From: an uncultured Clostridia bacterium
Lineage (GTDB): Bacteria > Bacillota > Clostridia > Christensenellales > Aristaeellaceae
DNA: 6,167 bases
Direction: 5' to 3'
NCBI GenBank assembly: GCA_946496415.1
Contig: CAMMGP010000082.1
Location: forward strand, 1-6,167
Of this stretch, positions 1-5,952 are shown piece after piece. The first letter of the stretch is position 1. Each line of letters begins with the position of its first letter. The notes under the pieces are model-generated. The model was not told the origin of the DNA, searched no databases, and saw only the letters and a program-made list of their open reading frames with translations. Made by a program: the position numbers and the translations under genes.

Positions 1-1008
1 CGCACCATCGTCTTTGTCGACGAGATCCACCGCTTCAACAAGGCGCAGCAGGACGCTTTTCTGCCCTTTGTAGAGAAAGGCAGCATCATCCTCATCGGCG
101 CGACCACGGAAAACCCCTCTTTCGAGGTCAACGGCGCGCTGCTCTCCCGCTGCAAGGTGTTCGTGCTGCAAAGCCTGAAGGTGGACGACCTCGTTTGCCT
201 GCTCAAGCGGGCGCTGACGGACGAGCGCGGCTTTGGCGGCACGCGGGTTCACATCGAGCCGAAGATGCTCACGGCCATTGCCACCTTTGCCAATGGCGAC
301 GCCCGCAGCGCCCTTTCGACGCTGGAAATGGTGGTGCTCAACGGCGAGGTGGACGAAAACGGCGTCACCGTGACCAAAGAGACGCTGGAACAGTGCACCT
401 CCAAAAAATCCCTGCTCTACGACAAGCAGGGCGAGGAACACTACAACCTCATCTCCGCGCTGCACAAGTCCATGCGCAATTCCGACCCGGACGCGGCGGT
501 GTACTGGCTGGCGCGCATGCTGGAGGCCGGCGAGGACCCGCTCTACATCGCCCGCCGCGTGACGCGCTTTGCCAGCGAGGACGTGGGCCTTGCCGACCCG
601 CGGGCACTTGAGATCGCCGTGGCCGCCTATCAGGCCTGCCACTTCATCGGCATGCCGGAATGTACGGTGCACCTGACCGAGGCGGTGGTCTATCTCGCCC
701 TCGCGCCCAAGTCCAACGCCCTGTACGAGGCCTACGGCCGCGCGCGGGAGGACGCGCTTTCGCAGCTGGCCGAGCCGGTGCCGCTGGTGATCCGCAACGC
801 GCCGACGAAGCTCATGCGCGAACTGGATTACGGCAAGGGCTATCAGTACGCCCATGACACCGAAGAAAAACTGACGAACATGCAGTGCCTGCCCGACTCG
901 CTGCTTGGGCGCGAATACTACCGGCCCACGGAGCAGGGCGTGGAGGGCAAGTTCAAGGCAAGGCTTCAGCAGATCAAGGCGTGGAAAGCGGAGCACGCGG
1001 AGAAGTGA
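1..1008 (+). CDS. rarA: Replication-associated recombination protein A (RarA/MgsA), 5'-truncated by window edge
   Basis: AAA+ ATPase of the clamp-loader-like RarA/MgsA/WRNIP1 family, which acts at stalled or damaged replication forks. The reading frame is open from base 1 to the TGA at 1006-1008, giving 335 residues. Family members have about 420-450, so roughly the first 90-110 residues, including Walker A, lie outside the window. Visible motifs, counted from window residue 1: Walker B FVDEIHRF (5-12) followed by the family-typical NKAQQDAFLP; sensor 1 GATTENPSF (33-41); an arginine-finger candidate in LLSRC (R50); sensor 2 GDARSALSTLE (99-109, R102). The C-terminal tetramerisation/MgsA domain has the characteristic HYNLISALHKSMRNSDPDAA stretch (about 147-166). 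A GTG at 157 in this frame is only an internal codon, because the conserved motifs continue upstream of it. The gene is followed by a hairpin and faces the ABC operon convergently. Identification is firm. Confidence 0.96.
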   Translation, partial: RTIVFVDEIHRFNKAQQDAFLPFVEKGSIILIGATTENPSFEVNGALLSRCKVFVLQSLKVDDLVCLLKRALTDERGFGGTRVHIEPKMLTAIATFANGDARSALSTLEMVVLNGEVDENGVTVTKETLEQCTSKKSLLYDKQGEEHYNLISALHKSMRNSDPDAAVYWLARMLEAGEDPLYIARRVTRFASEDVGLADPRALEIAVAAYQACHFIGMPECTVHLTEAVVYLALAPKSNALYEAYGRAREDALSQLAEPVPLVIRNAPTKLMRELDYGKGYQYAHDTEEKLTNMQCLPDSLLGREYYRPTEQGVEGKFKARLQQIKAWKAEHAEK

Positions 1009-1014
1009 GATGGA

Positions 1015-1045
1015 AAAGCGCCGGGGCGCAAGGCTCCGGCGCTTT
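1015..1045 (+). terminator. Intrinsic-terminator-like hairpin after rarA, possibly bidirectional
   Basis: The perfect inverted repeat AAAGCGCCGG (1015-1024) / CCGGCGCTTT (1036-1045) starts 6 nt after the rarA stop. The stem extends inward by G-U, G-C and C-G pairs, giving about 13 pairs closed by a 5-nt loop (1028-1032). The U-tract is short on both strands: TTT within the stem and then ATG on +, and CTTTTCC on -. Because the A/T ends are symmetric, it could also stop the oppositely directed ABC operon, whose last stop codon is about 150 nt away and has no better terminator nearby. Confidence 0.75.
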
Positions 1046-1192
1046 ATGCGTGTCTATCCTCTTCTCTCTATGGACAAAATCCTCCATAGCGATAAAATAT
1101 CCCCCGGTCAAAGCCCGCAAAAATCAGTGTGCGCAGAAAGACGCGCAAAAGCGAATCCTTTATTTTATAGAAGTCCACAGGCAAAACACATA

Positions 1193-1936
1193 TCACGCGC
1201 GCTCGAAGCGCACCCCGCCCGGACGCGGGCGCACGCCGAAGGCCGTTTCCACACAGCCCGAGGCGAGCAGCGCGGCGGCGGGCCCGTCGTAGAGCGGCGC
1301 GCCCTCGTGCAAGAGCAGCGCGCGGTCGCCCTCTTCGCAGGCCAGCGCCAGATCGTGCACAACCATCACCACGCACTTGCCCGCATCGCGCAGGGCATGC
1401 AGAAGTTCCAGCAGTTCCAGCTGGTGGCGCACGTCCAGATAGGTCATCGGCTCGTCGAGCAGCAGGTTTTGCGCGCCCTGGGCGATGAGCATGGCCAGAT
1501 AGGCCTTCTGCCGCTGGCCGCCGGAGAGCGTGCGCAGTTCGCGCGCGGCGCAATCGAGCATGCCGGTTTTGCGCAGGGCGCTTTCCACAGCTTCCTCGTC
1601 GGCGGGGCGCAGGCGGTGCGAAAGGCCAAGGTAGGCAAAGCGGCCATGGCTGACCAGAGAGCGCACGGTGATGGCGGGCAACGGGCGGCTCTGCGGCAAA
1701 AAGGCCAGCGCGCGGGCAAAGGCGCGGGCGTCGTAAGCGGACGCGGGGCGGCCATCCACGGCGATCTCCCCCGCCCCCGGCCTGAGAAGACGCGCGCAGA
1801 GTTTTAAGCAGGTGGACTTGCCCGAGCCGTTGGGGCCGACCACGCAGGTTAGTTTTCCATCTTCAAAGGCGCAGGTCAGGCCGTTGAACAGGGGCGTTTC
1901 GCCATAACCGAAGGACATGTTTTTCAGCTGAATCAT
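1193..1936 (-). CDS. ABC transporter ATP-binding protein, iron-chelate/heme/cobalamin type (FecE/FepC/BtuD-like)
   Basis: Cytoplasmic ATPase, 247 residues, that powers the FecCD-type permease encoded just upstream in the operon. All nucleotide-binding motifs are present and intact: Walker A GPNGSGKST (34-42), Q-loop LPQ (Q82), signature LSGGQ (137-141) followed by RQ, Walker B LLLDEP (158-163), D-loop YLD (166-168) and switch histidine in VVHD (H194). The Q-loop-to-signature helical region and the short C-terminus with no extra regulatory domain fit the FepC/BtuD class. The ATG at 1936 overlaps the permease stop codon (ATGA, 1933-1936) and is preceded by GGGGGGA (1942-1948) at a 5-nt spacing, so the start is well supported and translation is probably coupled. 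It is the last gene of the four-gene operon. The ATPase class is certain; the transported ligand is not determined by this subunit. Confidence 0.95.
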   Translation of the reverse strand: MIQLKNMSFGYGETPLFNGLTCAFEDGKLTCVVGPNGSGKSTCLKLCARLLRPGAGEIAVDGRPASAYDARAFARALAFLPQSRPLPAITVRSLVSHGRFAYLGLSHRLRPADEEAVESALRKTGMLDCAARELRTLSGGQRQKAYLAMLIAQGAQNLLLDEPMTYLDVRHQLELLELLHALRDAGKCVVMVVHDLALACEEGDRALLLHEGAPLYDGPAAALLASGCVETAFGVRPRPGGVRFERA

Positions 1937-2946
1937 CCGCGTCCCCCCTTGCGCTGGCGCAGGAGCAGCCAGATGAAGAACGGGCCGCCAAGGAGCGCCA
2001 GAAGAATGCCCACCGGCACTTCGTAGGGCGCGAAGGCCGTGCGGGCGATGGTATCGCAGACAAGCACGAACAGCGCCCCGCCCAGCATGGAGAGGGGCAA
2101 AAGCGTGCGGTTCTCCCCGCCCGTCAGGCGGCGCAGGGCGTGCGGCACGATGAGGCCGACAAAGCCCAGAAGACCCGAAAAGCTGATGGCCGCGCCCGCC
2201 AGTACCGAGGCGAGCATGAGCTGCCCCACGCGCGCTCGGCGCACGCGCAGGCCGATGGACTGGGCGACCTCATCCCCCAGCCCCAGTATGTCGAGGCGAT
2301 CCGCCGTCAAAAGCGCCAGCAGCAGCGCCGGGGCGATGTAAGCTGCCGCCGTATAGACGCGCGCGGCGGAGACGCCGGAAAAGCCGCCGACCATGAAGGC
2401 GCTCATGCCCAGCGTCGCCTCGGGTTCCAGCGTGGTGACGAGATCTGTCCCGGCGGAGAGGATGGCGTTGACCGCCACGCCCGCGAGCACCACCGTCAGC
2501 CGCGAAGCGCCCATGCGCCCGGCCAGTAGGAGGATGAGCAGCGAGGCCGCCAGCGCGCCCAGAAACGCCGCCGCGGGCAAAAACGTCGCCGCGGCGGGAA
2601 AGAAACAGGCGCAGAGCAGCGTGGCAAAGCCCGCGCCAGCGTTGACGCCAACGATGTTGGGGCTGGCCAGCGGATTGAGCAGCACACCCTGCAATATGAC
2701 GCCGGACACGGCCAGCGCCGCGCCGGAAAGCAGAGCCGCCAGCGTGCGTGGCAGGCGGATGTAGAGGAGGATGCGGGCAGCGGGAGAATCCACACCTTCG
2801 CGCACAGCCTGCCAGAGTTCGCGCGGCGAAAGGCCGCTCGCGCCGAGGCACATCGAGGCGATAGCCGCGGCGAGGAGCAGCAAAAACAGTATGACGGCGC
2901 ACAGGCGCGCTTTACGCTTCAAAGAGAAGTTCATAGAGATAGGCAT
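1933..2946 (-). CDS. FecCD-family ABC transporter permease (BtuC/FepD-like)
   Basis: Integral membrane subunit, 337 residues, of a type II ABC importer for iron-siderophore, heme, cobalamin or a related chelate. A single permease gene is present, so a homodimer is expected, as in BtuC2D2. Hydrophobic segments are spaced as in the 10-helix family, beginning at about residues 13-35. Family hallmarks: RLPR (64-67); NPLASPNIVGVNAGAGFATL (91-110); the ATPase-coupling region GDEVAQSIGLR (224-234); GFVGLIVPHALR (261-272); and the C-terminal EVPVGILLALLGGPFF (309-324). The chosen ATG at 2946 has GGAG four nt upstream (2951-2954). An in-frame ATG four codons later would place that site 16 nt away, which is too far. 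The start lies inside the end of the substrate-binding-protein gene (35-nt overlap, 2912-2946), and the stop overlaps the ATPase start, which supports one polycistronic message. Confidence 0.95.
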   Translation of the reverse strand: MPISMNFSLKRKARLCAVILFLLLLAAAIASMCLGASGLSPRELWQAVREGVDSPAARILLYIRLPRTLAALLSGAALAVSGVILQGVLLNPLASPNIVGVNAGAGFATLLCACFFPAAATFLPAAAFLGALAASLLILLLAGRMGASRLTVVLAGVAVNAILSAGTDLVTTLEPEATLGMSAFMVGGFSGVSAARVYTAAAYIAPALLLALLTADRLDILGLGDEVAQSIGLRVRRARVGQLMLASVLAGAAISFSGLLGFVGLIVPHALRRLTGGENRTLLPLSMLGGALFVLVCDTIARTAFAPYEVPVGILLALLGGPFFIWLLLRQRKGGRG

Positions 2947-3811
2947 AACTCTCCGCCCAACGCGCGTTGGGCTTGTAGTGGAACAGATCGCGCGGCAGCA
3001 CGTAGACGCGGCCCTCCCGCACGGCTGTTAGGCCCTGCCACGCGGGGTTTTGCCCCAGCGTTTCTTCCACGACGGCCAGCGCCGCTTCCTCATCGCCGCC
3101 CATGACGCTGATGAAGATGCAGTCCGGGTCTTCGACGACGATGGCCTCCAGCGTCAGTTCTTCGAGCAGGGACGGCTGTCTGGCTGCGATGTTGACGCAG
3201 CCGAGGTCCTCGAGCATCGCGCCGGCGAGGTTGTCGTCCGCCTTGGCCTTGACGCCCGTGGAGTAGGCGCGCAAAAGCAGCACTGTGGGCGCGTTTTGCG
3301 CCTGTGCGCTGGCGATGGTCTGGGCGATTGCCGCCTCCATGGGCGGGACGATGGCCTCATAGAGGTCGCGCCGGCCGGTGAGCGCGGTGAATACGTCCAT
3401 CATCCGCGCGTAGTCCTGCCAGGTATCGACGCGAAAAGCGGCGCAGGGCACGCCCGCCGCTTCCAGCACTTCCGCGGCGCTGACCTGCGCGGCGATGTCC
3501 AGGGAGAGAAGGACCAGATCGGGGTCGAGAGCGAGGACGAGTTCAAGGTTGGGCTCCTTGGTGGTGCCGATGATCTGCGCCTCACCCAGATCCATACCGC
3601 GCTCGCTGACAGCGCCCTCAGTCGCGCCGACCAGCGTGCCGCCCGCCTGCGCCCACGCCTCGGCATAGGAGCCGTAGAGGCTGACTACGCGCCGCGGCGC
3701 GGCTGTGGGGATGGCCGCGCCCCGGTCATCCAAGAGCGCCCCTTCCGCCCCCGCGATGGAGGGCAGAAGGAGCAGCGCAATCAGCAGCAGGCCAAGGAGT
3801 CGTTTCCTCAT
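2912..3811 (-). CDS. ABC transporter substrate-binding protein, BtuF/FepB-like (class III), Sec-secreted
   Basis: Extracytoplasmic receptor, 299 residues, that delivers ligand to the FecCD permease encoded next to it. The N-terminus is a classical Sec signal: MRKR, a leucine-rich core (5-16) and an AGA cleavage motif (20-22, before E23). There is no lipobox cysteine, although binding proteins of single-membrane Gram-positives are normally lipoproteins. The mature part shows the class III layout: an N-lobe opening RRVVSLYGSYAEAWAQAGG (40-58; E51 is a candidate permease-docking glutamate), the family phrase EPNLELVLALDPDLVLLSLD (86-105), a linking-helix region around 140-175, a second lobe with LTLEAIVVEDPD (219-230; E222 is a candidate second docking residue) and the closing NPAWQGLTAVREGRVYVLP (255-273). 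AAGGAG (3820-3825) lies 8 nt before the ATG, and the start overlaps the reductase stop as ATGA (3808-3811). No cluster of ligand residues reveals the substrate; iron chelate, heme or another tetrapyrrole, or cobalamin are all possible. Confidence 0.92.
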   Translation of the reverse strand: MRKRLLGLLLIALLLLPSIAGAEGALLDDRGAAIPTAAPRRVVSLYGSYAEAWAQAGGTLVGATEGAVSERGMDLGEAQIIGTTKEPNLELVLALDPDLVLLSLDIAAQVSAAEVLEAAGVPCAAFRVDTWQDYARMMDVFTALTGRRDLYEAIVPPMEAAIAQTIASAQAQNAPTVLLLRAYSTGVKAKADDNLAGAMLEDLGCVNIAARQPSLLEELTLEAIVVEDPDCIFISVMGGDEEAALAVVEETLGQNPAWQGLTAVREGRVYVLPRDLFHYKPNARWAESYAYLYELLFEA

Positions 3812-4746
3812 GCCTGGCGCTCCTTGAGGGGCGCGGCGAGGATGGCGTCCTTGCGCAAAAGCAGATCGTCGGTGGCGATGGCGGCTTCAAAGGCGTCCAC
3901 GCCCACGCGGTCGATGGCCGCGCCTAGGCGCTCCTTCACGAAAGCATTCTCGCGGAACCAGAGGATGGTCTTTTCCACCAGCGCGTCCAGTTCCTCGCGC
4001 TTGTAATAACGGCTCAGACGCGTGCCCATGCGGGTGTGCTTGCCCCAGGTGCCGCCGACAAAGACGGCGAACACAGGCTCGTCCACCGCCGGGGTGACGC
4101 CAAAGGGGCACTTTTCGACGCAGACGCCGCAATCGTTGCACAGCGCTTTATCTACCCGCGCCTTGCCGTCCACGACCTTGACGGCGCGCATCGGGCAGCG
4201 CTCGGCGACGAGGCATTTTTTGCAGCCGCGGCACTTTTCCAGATCGTAGACGGGCGGGCGATGCGCTTCGATGCCAAAATCGTTGAGGGAGGGCTTCATG
4301 CAGCTGTTCGGGCAGCCGCCCACGGCGATCTTGAACTTGTGCGGCAGGGCGACGCTGCCCCAGCCGGTATAGAACTTGTCGTACAGTTCGGCGCAGATGG
4401 CCTGCGTGTCGGCATTGCCGTAGACGCAGGTGGTGCCCTTGCAAGCCGTCAGGGGGCGAACCTTCGCGCCGGTGCCGCCGATGACGAGGCCTGCATCCAC
4501 GGCGAATTGACGGACGGCCTCCACATCCTCCAGATGGATGCCGGGCATCTCCACCTGCAGGCGCGAGGTGATGGCCACATGCCCGTCGCCGTATTTTTCG
4601 GCGCACTCGGCGAGGCTCTTGAGCTGTTGGGCGGTCAGGGTGCCGTTTTTGTTGACGGCGCGGGCGGAAAACGTGTCCGTGCCGCGGTTGTGCAGAAAGC
4701 CGAGAGACTTTACGCGAGCGATCTCCTGCGGGGTGGGTGTGGCCAT
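3808..4746 (-). CDS. Siroheme/[4Fe-4S] sulfite-nitrite-reductase-type protein with two ferredoxin clusters (AsrC-like)
   Basis: A 312-residue cytoplasmic redox protein. Residues about 1-95 look like the ferredoxin-like half-domain of sulfite/nitrite reductases (SRLQVEMPGI at 61-70). The coupled siroheme-[4Fe-4S] ligands follow: C102 and C107 in ACKGTTCVYG, and C145 and C149 in GGCPNSCMKP. An inserted dicluster ferredoxin carries C172/C175/C178/C184 and C203/C206/C209/C213. The tail GGTWGKHTRMG to about residue 290 is typical of small sulfite reductases. Size and order match the catalytic subunit AsrC of anaerobic sulfite reductase and related stand-alone small proteins, but no AsrA or AsrB gene lies beside it here, so the electron donor and true substrate (sulfite, nitrite or another) are unknown. 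I chose the ATG at 4746: AAAGGAG (4757-4763) lies 10 nt upstream, and the longer frame back to 4797 would begin inside the promoter -10. It is the first gene of the operon with the ABC importer, with an ATGA overlap to the next gene. Confidence 0.88.
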   Translation of the reverse strand: MATPTPQEIARVKSLGFLHNRGTDTFSARAVNKNGTLTAQQLKSLAECAEKYGDGHVAITSRLQVEMPGIHLEDVEAVRQFAVDAGLVIGGTGAKVRPLTACKGTTCVYGNADTQAICAELYDKFYTGWGSVALPHKFKIAVGGCPNSCMKPSLNDFGIEAHRPPVYDLEKCRGCKKCLVAERCPMRAVKVVDGKARVDKALCNDCGVCVEKCPFGVTPAVDEPVFAVFVGGTWGKHTRMGTRLSRYYKREELDALVEKTILWFRENAFVKERLGAAIDRVGVDAFEAAIATDDLLLRKDAILAAPLKERQA

Positions 4747-4756
4747 ATGTATCATT

Positions 4757-4763
4757 CTCCTTT
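4757..4763 (-). promoter_or_regulatory. Ribosome binding site deciding the reductase start
   Basis: The minus strand reads AAAGGAG here. It is 10 nt from the ATG at 4746 but only 1 nt from the alternative in-frame ATG at 4755, so the 4746 start is preferred. Confidence 0.75.
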
Positions 4764-4795
4764 GTATCGCGGTCAAGGGCGCCGCGTCTTTTCTC

Positions 4796-4825
4796 ATTTT
4801 ATCATATCTTTATGCCGCTTGGCAA
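4796..4825 (-). promoter_or_regulatory. Housekeeping (sigma-A type) promoter of the reductase-ABC operon
   Basis: On the minus strand, TTGCCA (4820-4825) is the -35 and TAAAAT (4796-4801) the -10, with an 18-nt spacer. A TG one base before the -10 forms an extended -10 (TGATAAAAT). Transcription would start near 4789, giving a leader of roughly 40 nt before the ATG at 4746. I see no convincing operator palindrome, riboswitch or attenuator in this short leader. Confidence 0.7.
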
Positions 4826-4842
4826 GGGGAGCCGCAGCGCGC

Positions 4843-4871
4843 AAAAACGTCCGCCCCATGGGGAGCGGACG
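4843..4871 (-). terminator. Intrinsic terminator of gpr
   Basis: On the minus strand CGTCCGC (4871-4865) pairs with GCGGACG (4854-4848). An inner CCC/GGG pairing around a small loop with one bulged T extends the stem, and a run of five T (4847-4843) follows. It lies about 35 nt after the gpr stop codon and before the promoter of the reductase operon, so the two minus-strand units are separately transcribed. Confidence 0.85.
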
Positions 4872-4904
4872 CGAGGAAGCCGGCAAAGCAGGCGGACGCG
4901 CGCA

Positions 4905-5816
4905 TCAATTCATCATCGCCGCGATTTCCTCTTCGCTGAGGTCGGGTTGCAGGGCGCGATTGACGGCGGAGGCGATGACGCCCGCCGCGTCGGCGATGAG
5001 ATCGTCAATCTCGCGCGGCGTGACTACCATTTCTCCATGCTCCCCCTCGAGTAACTCCGCCTCTACATGATCAAGCGCCTCCTCGCCCGTGTCCGGGGAA
5101 AGCGCCTCCATGGCGTCGCGCGCCAGCGTGGCCGCGTAGATCACCGTGGGCATGCCGATGGCGATGACCGGTACGCCCAATGCTTCCCGCGTCAGGCTGC
5201 GGCGGTGGTTGCCCACGCCGGAGCCAGGCTGTATGCCGGTATCGGTAAGCTGTATGGCGGTGCCGATGCGTCCGGCGGCGCGGGCGGCGAGGCTGTCGAC
5301 GCAGAGGATCGCGCGCGGGCGCACTCTGGCGGTGATCGCCTCGACCATCTCCATGGTTTCCACGCCGGTGACGCCCAGCACGCCCGGGGCGATGGCGCAG
5401 ACGCTGCGCATGCGCTCGTCGGCAAAATCCGGCAATTCTTCGAACATGTGGCGCGTGACCAGCGTGCGATCGACGGTCTGCGGGCCGAGGGAGTCCGGCG
5501 TGATGCGGCGGTTGCCCAGCCCCACCACCAACACCGGCGCGTCGCCCTCGCGCCCCAGCATGCGTGCGATCTCCTCGCCGAGCAGGTTGGCCACGGCCAG
5601 CCTCGCGTCGAGATCGCGCCGGCGCATGGCCGCGCATTCCAGCGTCATGTAGACGCCGACGGCCTTGCCGAGGGCGCGCGAGGCCGCCTCCGTTTCTATG
5701 ATGACCTCCGTGAGCGTCACGCCCATCGCCTCCCAATGGCTGACGCGCACGCCCGGAAAGCCGCCTTCCGGCCCCTGAAAGGATTCCATCGCCAGATCGG
5801 TGCGGATCTGCCGCAT
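4905..5816 (-). CDS. gpr: Germination protease GPR (spore SASP-degrading endopeptidase)
   Basis: Protease made in the developing spore as a zymogen. After autoprocessing and germination it degrades the DNA-protecting small acid-soluble spore proteins. Family hallmarks in this 303-residue product: the autoprocessing-like site RTDLAMES (5-12), resembling RTDLAVE of Bacillus GPR; VVGLGNRRITPDSLGP (97-112) with the essential-type aspartate D108; APGVLGVTGVET (143-154); LCVDSLAARA (171-180) with the second essential-type aspartate D174; TDTGIQPGSGVGNHR (191-205); LGVPVIAIGMPTV (213-225); and a C-terminal TPREIDDLI (266-274). The ATG at 5816 is chosen because GAGGTG (5823-5828) lies 6 nt upstream. 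In-frame ATGs at 5834, 5849 and 5870 have no good ribosome site. The open frame continues to 6164 only by chance, antisense to rpsT. The product is somewhat shorter than the 368-residue B. subtilis protein. Expression by a forespore sigma factor is expected from the family. Confidence 0.95.
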   Translation of the reverse strand: MRQIRTDLAMESFQGPEGGFPGVRVSHWEAMGVTLTEVIIETEAASRALGKAVGVYMTLECAAMRRRDLDARLAVANLLGEEIARMLGREGDAPVLVVGLGNRRITPDSLGPQTVDRTLVTRHMFEELPDFADERMRSVCAIAPGVLGVTGVETMEMVEAITARVRPRAILCVDSLAARAAGRIGTAIQLTDTGIQPGSGVGNHRRSLTREALGVPVIAIGMPTVIYAATLARDAMEALSPDTGEEALDHVEAELLEGEHGEMVVTPREIDDLIADAAGVIASAVNRALQPDLSEEEIAAMMN

Positions 5817-5822
5817 TGAAAA

Positions 5823-5828
5823 CACCTC
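5823..5828 (-). promoter_or_regulatory. Ribosome binding site deciding the gpr start
   Basis: GAGGTG on the minus strand, 6 nt before the ATG at 5816. No comparable site precedes the three upstream in-frame ATGs (5834, 5849, 5870). If correct, only seven residues precede the predicted processing bond. Confidence 0.6.
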
Positions 5829-5888
5829 GCTCATCGCGGAATTTGGCATTAGTTTACCCAAGTTTTTCATCAAAATGTATGAATCCCC

Positions 5889-5917
5889 TTGCATTTTTGC
5901 CCGCCGCGTGCTAAAAT
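5889..5917 (+). promoter_or_regulatory. Housekeeping (sigma-A type) promoter of rpsT
   Basis: TTGCAT (-35, 5889-5894), a 17-nt spacer and TAAAAT (-10, 5912-5917), with TG at 5909-5910 one base before the -10 making an extended -10. The predicted start is near 5924, so the leader is about 30 nt. It sits between the divergent gpr and rpsT starts. Confidence 0.8.
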
Positions 5918-5939
5918 AGATGATGCTGATTTTCCCGGG

Positions 5940-5946
5940 GGAGGTG
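5940..5946 (+). promoter_or_regulatory. Ribosome binding site of rpsT (decides the TTG start)
   Basis: GGAGGTG within a longer GGGGGAGGTG run, 6 nt before the TTG at 5953. Its strength probably compensates for the weak initiation codon. Confidence 0.85.
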
Positions 5947-5952
5947 AACACT

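Noticed and set aside
1068..1089. Inverted repeat CTATGGA / TCCATAG with an 8-nt loop between rarA and the ABC operon
   Set aside because: Only 7 bp, with no T-tract on either strand and no second copy in the window; it could be chance in a short AT-richer stretch.
1009..1192. Small gene or RNA in the convergent junction
   Set aside because: No open frame with a ribosome site and no conserved RNA fold could be recognised; it contains only the terminator hairpin and weak stem-loops.
905..1807. A + strand open frame of 300 codons running from the rarA end across the junction into the ATPase gene
   Set aside because: It overlaps two certain genes, passes through the terminator hairpin, has no recognisable motif, and is a GC-rich shadow frame.
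4786..4815. Possible Fur-like iron box over the reductase promoter (GATATGATAAAATGA on the minus strand)
   Set aside because: It resembles GATAAT-type repeats only loosely, lacks a symmetric half, and is explained by the AT-rich extended -10.
3050..5070. Long + strand open frames of 318 and 344 codons opposite the binding protein, reductase and gpr genes
   Set aside because: They are antisense to genes with clear family motifs and have low-complexity Ala/Arg/Gly/His-rich translations. Stop codons are rare in the antisense frames of GC-rich genes.
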